Part shown: in pieces, positions 37,095-45,656 of the stretch | How positions within the stretch are numbered: position 1 is the first letter of the stretch | Layout of the letters: each line of letters opens with the position of its first letter | Assembly (NCBI RefSeq): GCF_008245025.1 | Contig: NZ_CP043426.1 | Span: 744,001-808,000, forward strand | DNA from: Campylobacter lari subsp. concheus | Lineage (GTDB): Bacteria; Campylobacterota; Campylobacteria; Campylobacterales; Campylobacteraceae | Length of the DNA: 64,000 nucleotides | Direction of reading: 5' to 3' | Notes under the pieces: model-generated | Database searches by the model: none | Told to the model about the DNA's origin: nothing | The model's input: the letters and a program-made list of their open reading frames with translations, nothing else | Made by a program: the position numbers and the translations under genes

Positions 37095-37120
37095 TTAGCT
37101 TCCATAAATTTGGAAGCTAA
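37095..37120 (+). terminator. Terminator of ferritin gene
   Basis: Perfect 10-bp arms TTAGCTTCCA and TGGAAGCTAA with a 6-base loop begin 5 bp after the stop. A T-run precedes it, so it could also work on the opposite strand. Confidence 0.7.
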
Positions 37121-37196
37121 ATATCTTTTAATTTAAAAGAATTCTTGCAAAATAAAAGTAAATTTGCTAAAATACTTTTTATTTAAAAGGATTTTT

Positions 37197-37832
37197 ATGC
37201 AAATGAATGAAATTACTGATAAACTTAAATTTATACTCCAAAAAGAAGGCATAAAAAACGCCAAAGATTCTGATGTAGCTAAAATGCTAAATATTAATCC
37301 CGATACTTTTTATAGTATGAAATTTAGAAATTCCATACCTTATAAGCAAATACTTCATTTTTTAAATGAAAGAAATATCAATATCAATGCATTTTTTTAT
37401 GAAGATTCTCTTGAGAGTAATACTCCAACACTTGATCTAAACTATAATGTCTTAAAATATTATGATGTTAATGCTTCTATGGGAGGTGGAGCTTTAAATG
37501 ATAATGTTAGTTTTTCAGAAGTGATTATAGATGAAAAACTTAGTGATTTTTTTGGCTCTAAAGATTGTGATATCATCCCATGTATAGGCGATAGCATGGA
37601 GCCTGAAATCAAAGATGATTCTTTGTGTTTAGTAGATAAAAGCAAAAGCTTTAAAGAGGGTGGAGTTTTTGCAGTAAACACTCGAGATGGTTTGTTTATC
37701 AAACAAATTTTTAAAAGCAATAAAGGCGGAGTTTATCTACACTCTTTTAATCTAAGTTATGCAGATGTTCATTATCAAAATGGTGATTTTTTAATCGTGG
37801 GTAAAGTAGTGGGTACTATAAGTAGAATTTAG
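37197..37832 (+). CDS. LexA/CI-like regulator with S24 peptidase domain
   Basis: About 211 residues from the ATG at 37197, chosen for AAAAGGA upstream; a start 11 codons earlier has no ribosome site. The N-terminus (1-70) is a helix-turn-helix of the CI/Xre kind, with DVAKMLNINPDTFYSMKF as the recognition unit. The C-terminus is an S24 self-cleavage fold with the nucleophile Ser in CIGDSMEPEI and the general-base Lys in GLFIKQIF. NASMGGGALND is the linker. Targets are unknown; it could respond to DNA damage or be a domesticated phage-type repressor. Confidence 0.8.
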   Translation: MQMNEITDKLKFILQKEGIKNAKDSDVAKMLNINPDTFYSMKFRNSIPYKQILHFLNERNININAFFYEDSLESNTPTLDLNYNVLKYYDVNASMGGGALNDNVSFSEVIIDEKLSDFFGSKDCDIIPCIGDSMEPEIKDDSLCLVDKSKSFKEGGVFAVNTRDGLFIKQIFKSNKGGVYLHSFNLSYADVHYQNGDFLIVGKVVGTISRI

Positions 37833-38013
37833 TATTTAGCAAATAATTTCTTTTTCTATATAATAATTTTTATTATTTAAATTAACAAAAAATAAATATA
37901 AATATATTTTAAGTTAATTTTTATTAAAAAATAGTCACAATTATACTTTAATAGTTAATAGATAATAAATAAGAGTATTTTTATCTTTTAACAAAACACG
38001 CGAAAGGGAAGTT

Positions 38014-39951
38014 ATGAAACACAAATTAGCTAAGGTTGCTACCTACGCCTGTTTAGCCTTAGGTATAAGTTTAAGCTCGCAAGCTTTTGCTTCTTCAGAG
38101 CCTAGAACTCTTGATGGTTATGTAGCTCAAGAGGATGCATTTTTTGACTATCTTTACAAACATCACCCTATTTTTAAATATGAAAAAGAAGGGCGTTTGG
38201 TGGGTAAATTTACTCATAGTGATAGAACTGAAAACTGGGTTTTAAATCAAAATGGGGCTAAATTTGCTGCTGAGCATGATTTAAAACAAGCTTCTATTAC
38301 TTATCGTTTGCCTTATGAATCTTTCTTAGATTTTCCAAATAAATTCGTAGGCCCAAAAAAATGTGGTGAGTGTCATCCTGCTCAATATGCTTCTTGGGAG
38401 CGCTCTCGCCATGCAAAAACCGTGCGTTTTCCACATGAAATGGAAGAAGTTGGTGGAGCTGAAGGTTTAAAAAAACCTATGTATAACTCTCAAGCTACTA
38501 TTTTACCTGATGGAATTTATCCAAATGATGTTTATGCTCTCATTGGAACACCAAGAACAAAATATGGTTTTATAGATAAATGGCTTGTACGTGGAACTTA
38601 CCATGTAGAAGATGGAAATTTGAGTGATTTAAGTGGTAAATTAACCGCTGGAGGTAATCAATTCTCAAGACTTTGGAGTGAGTTTTTAACTCCTGAAATG
38701 GCACAAAAAATAGCTGCTTTTGCACCTGGTTTTCCTACTAAAATGGAAGATTTTGGAGGAAATGGTTCTCAAGTATGGGGAACAAACTCTTATGCTGCAA
38801 CTTATAAAGAAAAAGCGGTTTTCCAGCCTGCTACTGCATATTGTGAAACCTGTCATACTTTTAAATTTGACTTTAAAAGTAAAGAAGAATTTTACAAAGC
38901 ACTAGGTAATCCAAAAGAACTTCAAAAACATACCATCTCAAAAGGTATTACTTGCGAGGAATGCCATGGGGCTGGAGCACATCTTTATGGAGCAAGAGGT
39001 GCGGGTATGCCATCAAATTGTGAAAGATGTCATCAAAGATTTTCATATAATGAAGCTGATGCTAAAATAAATCCTAGAAAACCTTTCAATGCATATTTTA
39101 AATCAAGTTGTCCTGCGTGTGGAACAGAAGGTGCTCAAATGTATTCTTCAGCGCACTATGATAAGGGTATGAGATGTAATACGTGTCATGATCCACATGA
39201 AGTAACTTTTAATGATTGGAAAAGTGGTTACACTAAAACAAAACTTAAAAAAACTTGCAAAGATTGTCATGAAACCCAAGCTAGTTTTTTCAAAAAAGGT
39301 GGAATTCACGCAAAAGATAGCTGTACAGCTTGTCACATGCCAAATATGATGAGTTGTGAAAACTTTGGAGCGGTTCAAAACCCTGATAAAGGTGGATTTG
39401 ATAATGTTAGAGCCTCACATATTTGGAATATCAAAGTAGACAAAACCGCAAAAACACTCAACCCACCAGAAGGCAAAGAAAGATCACCTAAAGTTGGTGG
39501 TTGGACTATAGCTAGAGATGATGAAGGTAGATTTTTCCTTGATTTAATGTGGAGTTGTGGTAGAACTAGTTTTAGCGATATTAACCTAATGGGTCCTGGT
39601 GCAAGTGGTTGTCATAGTCCTGTGCAATCAACCTTACCTGAAAAACTTCACTTTAGTAATCAAGAAATGATTTATGATAAAGTAATGCAGTGGCAAAATC
39701 CTGTTAAAGAAGGCTATGAGAAAATTAGAAAAGGCATAGCAAATATTGATAAAACTTTTGCTGAAAAAACCAAACTTTCAGTAGAACAAAAATCAAAAGT
39801 ACTAAGCCTAACTAATCAAGCTCAAGCCATAGCTGATAGACTAGAAAAAGATGGTTCTTGGGGTGTTCATGGGCCTGCTTATTCTAAGAAAATCATAGAA
39901 GAAGCTTTAATTTATATCCAAGAAGCACAAAATATCCTAAATGATAAATAA
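38014..39951 (+). CDS. mccA: MccA-type octaheme cytochrome c sulfite reductase (CX17CH variant)
   Basis: A 645-residue periplasmic multiheme enzyme with a signal peptide (1-26, ending QAFASS). Seven canonical CX2CH heme sites start at Cys117, 277, 314, 336, 388, 415 and 437. An eighth, Cys515-X17-Cys533-His534, has the wide spacing that characterises the special heme of MccA/SirA sulfite reductases (CX15CH in Wolinella). Non-heme cysteines at 366/369 (CPAC) and 448 (MMSCENF) are candidates for the Cu(I) site of the heme-copper active centre. It would reduce sulfite to sulfide with six electrons from menaquinol through the next gene product. A fused CcsBA heme lyase in the operon supports the need for special heme attachment. 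Octaheme tetrathionate reductase is the alternative, but the wide motif argues against it. Confidence 0.85.
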   Translation: MKHKLAKVATYACLALGISLSSQAFASSEPRTLDGYVAQEDAFFDYLYKHHPIFKYEKEGRLVGKFTHSDRTENWVLNQNGAKFAAEHDLKQASITYRLPYESFLDFPNKFVGPKKCGECHPAQYASWERSRHAKTVRFPHEMEEVGGAEGLKKPMYNSQATILPDGIYPNDVYALIGTPRTKYGFIDKWLVRGTYHVEDGNLSDLSGKLTAGGNQFSRLWSEFLTPEMAQKIAAFAPGFPTKMEDFGGNGSQVWGTNSYAATYKEKAVFQPATAYCETCHTFKFDFKSKEEFYKALGNPKELQKHTISKGITCEECHGAGAHLYGARGAGMPSNCERCHQRFSYNEADAKINPRKPFNAYFKSSCPACGTEGAQMYSSAHYDKGMRCNTCHDPHEVTFNDWKSGYTKTKLKKTCKDCHETQASFFKKGGIHAKDSCTACHMPNMMSCENFGAVQNPDKGGFDNVRASHIWNIKVDKTAKTLNPPEGKERSPKVGGWTIARDDEGRFFLDLMWSCGRTSFSDINLMGPGASGCHSPVQSTLPEKLHFSNQEMIYDKVMQWQNPVKEGYEKIRKGIANIDKTFAEKTKLSVEQKSKVLSLTNQAQAIADRLEKDGSWGVHGPAYSKKIIEEALIYIQEAQNILNDK

Positions 39952-39956
39952 AAACA

Positions 39957-39981
39957 AAGGAAGAATGAAAAATTCTTCCTT
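39957..39981 (+). other. Intercistronic RNA stem-loop after mccA
   Basis: Perfect 10-bp arms AAGGAAGAAT and ATTCTTCCTT with loop GAAAA, 6 bp after the mccA stop. The next ribosome site (AAGGAG) follows within 10 bp and there is no U-run. It is more likely an mRNA-stabilising or attenuating hairpin than a full terminator. Confidence 0.75.
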
Positions 39982-39998
39982 CAAATAAGGAGCTAGTC

Positions 39999-42065
39999 TT
40001 GAAAAATTTAATCATTCGACTTTTTATTGTCCTTTTTACTCTCTTTATGCCATCAGGATTTATTTTTGCTGAGGCTAATGGAGAAATAGGCTCAATAGAA
40101 GGTGTAAAAAGTATTAGCTTAGCACAAGCTCAAGAAATGCTAGATCAAAATAATACTTATTTTTTTGATGTCAACTCAGAGCAAGATAGACAAGCTAATG
40201 GCTATATACCTAATTCCATATCAACCTATGTTGAAAATTGGCAAAATTTATTACCTAATGATAAAAATGCAAATTTAGTATTTTATGGTTTAAATCGTTT
40301 TAGATTTGAAGCTTCTCAAGCTGCTGCAGTTGCTATAGAACTTGGCTATAAGAACTCTGTTGTAATGCTTGATGGCATTGAATCATGGATAACATCAGGT
40401 AGAAAAGTTGAAAAAATAGACACAGTTAAATGGGAAAAAGCTAAAGAAATTATCGAGTTTAAAGATACTATCCACTCAAGATTTAAATTTAGCAATACCC
40501 CATCTTGTCGTGATTGTCATGCTCAAAAAGGTAAAGGCATTAGAGCTGATATTGCAGCAAGTAAAAACTTAATCAATCAAAAATGCGCAACTTGCCATGA
40601 AAAAGCAAGCAATGCTTTGGCAAAAAGCGCTCATGGGATACAAGAGTTCTTGCCTGCTCAAGATATGCAAAAGAAAAAAGAAAAACCATCTTGTGCGACT
40701 TGTCACTCTATTCATGTTACCCCAAAACATTCAGGAATTTATTCACAAAAACAATTAGTCGATCAAAAATGCGCACAATGCCATAAACAAAAAAGTGCAA
40801 CTTTCCATATGACTTTCCATGGTAAAGGTATGTTTTTAAGTACTCCAGGTGAAACTCCAAGTGTTGCTACTTGTTCTGATTGTCATGGCAAACACAATAT
40901 TTTAAAATCAAGTGAAAGAAACTCAACTCTCTCGCCAATTAACCGTGTTCAAACTTGCAAATCATGTCACCCAAATGCAAATGAAAATTTCGCAAATTGG
41001 ATGGCACATGCTGATCATAGCGATGGTGAAAAATATCCTGGATTACATGGTGCTTATATATTTATGACTATTTTAGTGATTTCTGTGTTTGTTTTCTTTG
41101 GAGCTCATACTATACTTTGGTGCTTGCGTTTAATTGCTATGCGTATAAAATATCCTAAAGAATGGAAAGAAGCAAGAAAAGCAGCGCATGAAGATAAAGT
41201 AAGAGTAAGAAGATTTAGCACTTTCCATAGAATTCAACATTTCTTTATGGCAGCTAGTTTCTTGGGTCTTGCATTCTCAGGCTTACCGCAAAAATTTTAT
41301 GATTCAGCGTGGGCTAAACCTATGATTGATTTAATGGGTGGAGATATTATTAACGCAGCAACCATACATCATATTTCAGCCATAGTAATGTTTGCAGTAT
41401 TTTTCTCTCACATTGGAGAAATCATCATTGTAAATTGGAAACGCCGTGATGTAGCAAGGGATCCAATAACTGGCAAAATAAGCTTTATGAAAGTTTTAAA
41501 AGCTACTTTTGGACCTGATTCTTTAATGCCAAATTGGCAAGATTTTAAAGATATGAAAGATCATTTTAAATGGTTCTTTGGTTTTGGGCCAAGACCACAA
41601 TTTGACCGCTGGACTTATTGGGAAAAATTTGACTATCTAGCAGTATTTTGGGGTATGTTTATCATTGGTATTTCAGGGCTTATTTTATGGTTTCCTGCTT
41701 TCTTTGGTAAATTTTTACCAGGTGAAGCAATCAACCTAGCAACCCTACTTCACTCTGATGAAGCTTTACTTGCTACAGGATTTATTTTTGCAATTCATTT
41801 CTTTAATACGCATTTTAGAGCAGATCGCTTCCCTATGGATATGGTGATTTTCTCAGGAAGTATTAGTGAAGAAGAGATTAAACAAGAAAGAAGTGTATGG
41901 TATAAACGCTTAAAAGAAAGTGGAAAATTAAGCACTTTATATGAAAATAAAAGTAATTTCAAAGCATATCAATGGCTAGCTAAGCTTGTAGGATTTGCAA
42001 TGCTAATCACTGGCTTAGTATTTTTATTTTTAATGCTTTATACTTTCTTTAACACTATCTTATAA
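39999..42065 (+). CDS. Rhodanese-like / hexaheme cytochrome c / cytochrome-b membrane fusion (putative menaquinol dehydrogenase for MccA)
   Basis: A 688-residue three-module protein starting at TTG with AAGGAG 7 bases upstream. A signal anchor (1-24) is followed by a rhodanese fold (about 34-137), in which the catalytic cysteine position is Gly97 (VFYGLNR), so sulfur transfer is unlikely. Six CX2CH heme sites start at Cys170, 196, 232, 258, 292 and 320. A membrane cytochrome b561-like domain (345-688) has paired histidines such as His410/414, His457/458 and His600/605. This layout suits transfer of electrons from menaquinol through b and c hemes to MccA. It appears to replace the separate MccC/MccD-type subunits of Wolinella; that role is inference from position and cofactors. 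Confidence 0.8.
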   Translation: MKNLIIRLFIVLFTLFMPSGFIFAEANGEIGSIEGVKSISLAQAQEMLDQNNTYFFDVNSEQDRQANGYIPNSISTYVENWQNLLPNDKNANLVFYGLNRFRFEASQAAAVAIELGYKNSVVMLDGIESWITSGRKVEKIDTVKWEKAKEIIEFKDTIHSRFKFSNTPSCRDCHAQKGKGIRADIAASKNLINQKCATCHEKASNALAKSAHGIQEFLPAQDMQKKKEKPSCATCHSIHVTPKHSGIYSQKQLVDQKCAQCHKQKSATFHMTFHGKGMFLSTPGETPSVATCSDCHGKHNILKSSERNSTLSPINRVQTCKSCHPNANENFANWMAHADHSDGEKYPGLHGAYIFMTILVISVFVFFGAHTILWCLRLIAMRIKYPKEWKEARKAAHEDKVRVRRFSTFHRIQHFFMAASFLGLAFSGLPQKFYDSAWAKPMIDLMGGDIINAATIHHISAIVMFAVFFSHIGEIIIVNWKRRDVARDPITGKISFMKVLKATFGPDSLMPNWQDFKDMKDHFKWFFGFGPRPQFDRWTYWEKFDYLAVFWGMFIIGISGLILWFPAFFGKFLPGEAINLATLLHSDEALLATGFIFAIHFFNTHFRADRFPMDMVIFSGSISEEEIKQERSVWYKRLKESGKLSTLYENKSNFKAYQWLAKLVGFAMLITGLVFLFLMLYTFFNTIL

Positions 42066-42092
42066 CCTTATTCGCTATAATAGCGAATAAGG
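42066..42092 (+). other. Strong intercistronic hairpin before the thioredoxin-like gene
   Basis: Perfect 12-bp arms CCTTATTCGCTA and TAGCGAATAAGG around a TAA loop, directly after the stop. The following ACTTTTCC...CTTTTTC is T-rich, so partial termination is plausible. This would lower expression of the maturation genes relative to the cytochromes. Confidence 0.75.
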
Positions 42093-42121
42093 ACTTTTCC
42101 TAACTTTTTCAAGGATTTTAA

Positions 42122-42721
42122 ATGTTTAAAACAATACTCACACTTAGTTTTTTAAGTATTTTTTTTACAGCTTGTTCTAATGAAGAAAAACTTGATTCTA
42201 ATTTAATCTCAAGTGGCACACAATTTTCTAAAGAAAATTTACAAAAAGCAAATGATTTAGATAAAAAATCTTATGAAGAAATAGCTCATTTATTTAAAGA
42301 TAATACAAATATAAAAAGTGATGATAAAAATATTTTAATCATTTTTAGTGCAAATCAGTGCCTTTATTGTGATAAATTAAAAGAAGAGATTAAAAATGAT
42401 AAAAAAATACAAGAACTTATAAAAGAAAAATACAGCTCTTATTATATAAATATAAGCTATAAAAAAATTCATACATTTTATAAAAACCATAAAAGCGATT
42501 TAAGCACAGCTGAAATTTCTAGTATTTATAACATAATAGCTACCCCTACTATTGTAATTTTAAACAAAAACAGCCAAACTTTGTTAAACTATCCTGGTTT
42601 TATTAGCGCCAAAAGACTAAGTGCTACAATGGAGTTTTTAAACCAAAAAGAAAATCAAAATTTAGACGAAGCAACCATAGCGCAAAAACTTATACATTTT
42701 TATAAAGAAAATAATATTTAA
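42122..42721 (+). CDS. Thioredoxin-like lipoprotein with CXXC, probable cytochrome maturation thiol factor
   Basis: A 199-residue protein with a lipoprotein signal: hydrophobic residues 4-16, then FFTACSN with the lipidated Cys near 18. The thioredoxin-like domain follows (about 65-185), with the redox pair CLYC in FSANQCLYCDKLKEEI and a cis-proline candidate in IIATPTIVIL. Position between the cytochromes and the heme lyase suggests it keeps apocytochrome heme-binding cysteines reduced, as CcmG/ResA do; the long-spaced CX17C pair may need it especially. SoxW-like function is the alternative. Confidence 0.78.
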   Translation: MFKTILTLSFLSIFFTACSNEEKLDSNLISSGTQFSKENLQKANDLDKKSYEEIAHLFKDNTNIKSDDKNILIIFSANQCLYCDKLKEEIKNDKKIQELIKEKYSSYYINISYKKIHTFYKNHKSDLSTAEISSIYNIIATPTIVILNKNSQTLLNYPGFISAKRLSATMEFLNQKENQNLDEATIAQKLIHFYKENNI

Positions 42722-42730
42722 AGGTTAAAA

Positions 42731-45430
42731 ATGCAGTATTTTTTTTCTTTTGCGATGAGTTTTTTACTAATGAGCATATACGCCATAGCTTGTGCTGTGG
42801 CGACCTTTATAGAAAATGATTTTGGTATTAGTGCGGCTAAAGCTTTGATTTATAATAATGCTTGGTTTGATATGCTGCATTTATTACTAGGTTTAAATTT
42901 AATCGGGGTGATATTTTATAACAAGCTTTTTCAAAAGAAAAAATACTCTATTTTGCTTTTACATTTATCTTTTATAGTGATTTTAATCGGTGCTGGACTT
43001 ACTAGATATTTTGGCTTAGAAGGTGGAATGCATATAAGAGAAAATGAAAGCTCTAACACCATAGTCACTAGGGAAGAATTTTTAAAAATTACTGATTTTG
43101 ATACTAATGCTAGTTTTAAATTTCCTATTAGTTTTACCCCGCTAACCCAAAAGCATTTTGAAAAAACTATTGACTTAAATGGCGAAAAATTAATCATAAG
43201 CTCTATCAAATATACTCCACAAAAAGACTCTATCACACCTGTTAGCTTAGAATTAAATATTAAGTATCAAAAAGCAAATACACAAATAATCTTAAATCCA
43301 AATTTTACAAACAAACAAGCAGTGCATTTTAACTTACAGGGAAAAAATTTTACCATCAATTGGGGACCAAGAGAAATCAAACTTCCTTTTACATTACACT
43401 TAAAAGATTTTATACTAGAGCGTTATTTAGGCTCTATGAGCCCATCTTCTTATACTTCAAAAATTCAAATCATAGATAAGCAAAATAATATTGAGTTAAA
43501 TTATGATATTTTTATGAATAATGTTCTTGATTATGGTGGATATAGATTTTTTCAAAGCTCTTATGATCAAGATGAGCAAGGCACTATACTTTCAGTCAAT
43601 AAAGATCCTGGTAAAATTCCTACTTATATAGGTTATACTTTATTGATTTTAGGATTTTTATGGGTTTTATTTGATAAAAAATCAAGATTTCATCGTTTAA
43701 GTGTTTATTTAAAAAAAGGTCAAAGTTTTGTATTGTTTATTTTGCTTTTTGCAAATTTACAAACCCCACTTTTTGCACAAGAAAATAAAAATGAAATTTT
43801 AAATTTAATCTCAAATTTGCAAAAAAATTCCTATGAACATTCTTTAAATTTTGCAAAACTACTTGTGCAAGATCATAATGGTAGAATCAAACCTTTAGAT
43901 ACTTTGGCAATGGAATTTGTTTATAAAATCACTCAAAAAGAAAAATTTTTAAATCTTCACTATGATCAAATTTTTCTTGCAATGATGATTTATCCTAAAG
44001 AATTTAGAAAAATCAAAATGATAGCTACAAAAACAAGTAAATTAAGAAAACTAATAGGTGTAGATACAAATGAAAAATACATAGCATTTGATGATGTGTT
44101 TGATAATGGGGTATATAAACTGAGTAATTATGTTGAAGAAGCTAACCGCAAAAAGCCCTCGATAAGAACTAGCTTTGATAAAGATTTACTAGCTTTAGAT
44201 GAAAAAATAAATCATGCATATTATATTTATAGTGGTCAAGCTTTAACTATTTTTCCTGATATTAATGAACAAAGTTTAAAGTGGTATTCTCCGGTACAAA
44301 TTTTACCCTTTGCAAAAGAAGATATAGAGCGTTTGCAAATGCTTTTAGTTAGCTATTTTTTACAAGTTCGCAATGGTATTGAAAACAATCAATGGCAAGA
44401 TGCAAATGAAATTTTACAATCTTTAAAAGATTTTCAATATCACTATGGAAGCAATGTTTTACCACCAAAGGAAAGATTAGATCTTGAAATACTGCTTAAT
44501 CATTATAATATTTTTGATAATCTAACTTTTGTTTATATTAGCTTTGCGTTAGTGTTTTTCTTTTTAAGTTTTTATACTATATTAAAAAATATTTCTTTAT
44601 CTGCCTTTGTATATGATTTTTTTTACATTATTTTAAGTATGTGTGTAATCATACATGCGCTAGCTTTAATCATTCGTTGGTATGTAGGTGGGCATGCTCC
44701 TTGGAGTAATGCTTATGAAAGTATGATTTATATAGCTTTTGCTTGTGCGATAAGCGCTGTGATATTTTTTAAAAAATCACTTTTAGCTTTATGTAGTGCG
44801 AGCTTTTTAGCAGGCATTTCGCTTTTTGTAGCTCATCTTGGCTTCATGGATCCTCAAATTGGAAATTTAATACCTGTTTTAAAATCATATTGGCTTAATA
44901 TTCATGTATCAATTATAACAGCAAGTTATGGATTTTTAGCACTTTGTTTTATTATAGGAATTTTGAGTTTAATTCTTTTTACTTTAAGAGGTAAAAATAA
45001 AAATATAGATTTAAACATCACCAAATTACACTGCGTTAATGAAATGTCTATGATAATAGGACTTGCAATGCTTACGATAGGAAATTTTTTAGGCGGAGTT
45101 TGGGCCAATGAAAGCTGGGGAAGATATTGGGGTTGGGATCCAAAAGAAACTTGGGCTTTGATTTCTATTGTAGTTTATACCATGGTATTACATTTAAGAT
45201 TTATTTTCAAAACATATTTTATTTTTGTTTTTGCAAGTGCTAGCGTTTTAGCCTTTTATAGTATATTAATGACTTATTTTGGAGTAAATTTTTATCTCTC
45301 TGGACTTCATTCTTATGCAAATGGCGACGCTTTCCCTATACCAACTTTTGTGTATATTTTGATTGTGCTTAATTTTACTTTAATTATTAGTGCAGGAAGA
45401 AAACGGGATTTAAATACGCCTAGTTTTTAA
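42731..45430 (+). CDS. ccsA1: Fused CcsBA cytochrome c heme lyase, probably dedicated to MccA
   Basis: An 899-residue system II cytochrome c synthase. The N-terminal CcsB/ResB part has membrane helices and a large periplasmic domain (about 100-300), followed by a helix, a second periplasmic region, and the C-terminal CcsA part with six or more helices (about 595-890). The heme-handling WWD domain is at 791-812 (WGRYWGWDPKETW), flanked by conserved histidines (for example in GLHSYANG). In Wolinella a separate CcsA paralogue is needed to attach heme to the wide MccA motif. Linkage to mccA here suggests the same, so the symbol is by analogy. A bidirectional hairpin overlaps the stop. Confidence 0.87.
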   Translation: MQYFFSFAMSFLLMSIYAIACAVATFIENDFGISAAKALIYNNAWFDMLHLLLGLNLIGVIFYNKLFQKKKYSILLLHLSFIVILIGAGLTRYFGLEGGMHIRENESSNTIVTREEFLKITDFDTNASFKFPISFTPLTQKHFEKTIDLNGEKLIISSIKYTPQKDSITPVSLELNIKYQKANTQIILNPNFTNKQAVHFNLQGKNFTINWGPREIKLPFTLHLKDFILERYLGSMSPSSYTSKIQIIDKQNNIELNYDIFMNNVLDYGGYRFFQSSYDQDEQGTILSVNKDPGKIPTYIGYTLLILGFLWVLFDKKSRFHRLSVYLKKGQSFVLFILLFANLQTPLFAQENKNEILNLISNLQKNSYEHSLNFAKLLVQDHNGRIKPLDTLAMEFVYKITQKEKFLNLHYDQIFLAMMIYPKEFRKIKMIATKTSKLRKLIGVDTNEKYIAFDDVFDNGVYKLSNYVEEANRKKPSIRTSFDKDLLALDEKINHAYYIYSGQALTIFPDINEQSLKWYSPVQILPFAKEDIERLQMLLVSYFLQVRNGIENNQWQDANEILQSLKDFQYHYGSNVLPPKERLDLEILLNHYNIFDNLTFVYISFALVFFFLSFYTILKNISLSAFVYDFFYIILSMCVIIHALALIIRWYVGGHAPWSNAYESMIYIAFACAISAVIFFKKSLLALCSASFLAGISLFVAHLGFMDPQIGNLIPVLKSYWLNIHVSIITASYGFLALCFIIGILSLILFTLRGKNKNIDLNITKLHCVNEMSMIIGLAMLTIGNFLGGVWANESWGRYWGWDPKETWALISIVVYTMVLHLRFIFKTYFIFVFASASVLAFYSILMTYFGVNFYLSGLHSYANGDAFPIPTFVYILIVLNFTLIISAGRKRDLNTPSF

Positions 45431-45437
45431 ACTAGGC
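45418..45437. terminator. Bidirectional terminator between the mcc operon and the lpxD/ilv operon
   Basis: Perfect 9-bp arms GCCTAGTTT and AAACTAGGC with a 2-base loop, followed by TTTGCTTTTTT on the plus strand. It spans the end of the heme lyase gene and the end of the convergent small gene. Confidence 0.75.
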
Positions 45438-45656
45438 TTTGCTTTTTTCTATTTCTTGAAGTGCTAGGATAAGATCTTTTAAATTTTCATAAGGAATATG
45501 AACTTTCCAATCTATTCCATTTTCCTTTTTTAAAGCCACACCTATGCTTAAAACATCATTACTTCCTACACCATAAGGATTAGAAAGATTACAAAGGCTT
45601 ATTTCTCCACTTTTACTACCATGTAATTCTATAGTTTTAAATACTTTTTTACTCAT
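45432..45656 (-). CDS. Small conserved hypothetical protein at the end of the ilv-lpxD operon
   Basis: A 74-residue soluble protein with a beta-rich pattern and a C-terminal amphipathic helix ([18 protein letters not shown]). I do not recognise the family; the strand-rich core followed by one helix is faintly like PC4-type single-strand DNA-binding proteins, but too weak to call. It overlaps lpxD by 8 bp. Confidence 0.6.
   Translation of the reverse strand: MSKKVFKTIELHGSKSGEISLCNLSNPYGVGSNDVLSIGVALKKENGIDWKVHIPYENLKDLILALQEIEKSKA

Noticed and set aside
38014..39951. Octaheme tetrathionate reductase or hydroxylamine oxidoreductase
   Set aside because: The eighth motif is a wide CX17CH and the operon has its own heme lyase, both typical of MccA; OTR has eight CX2CH-type sites.
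45432..45656. PC4-like DNA-binding protein
   Set aside because: Only the strand-then-helix outline is similar; no diagnostic residues, so left as hypothetical.
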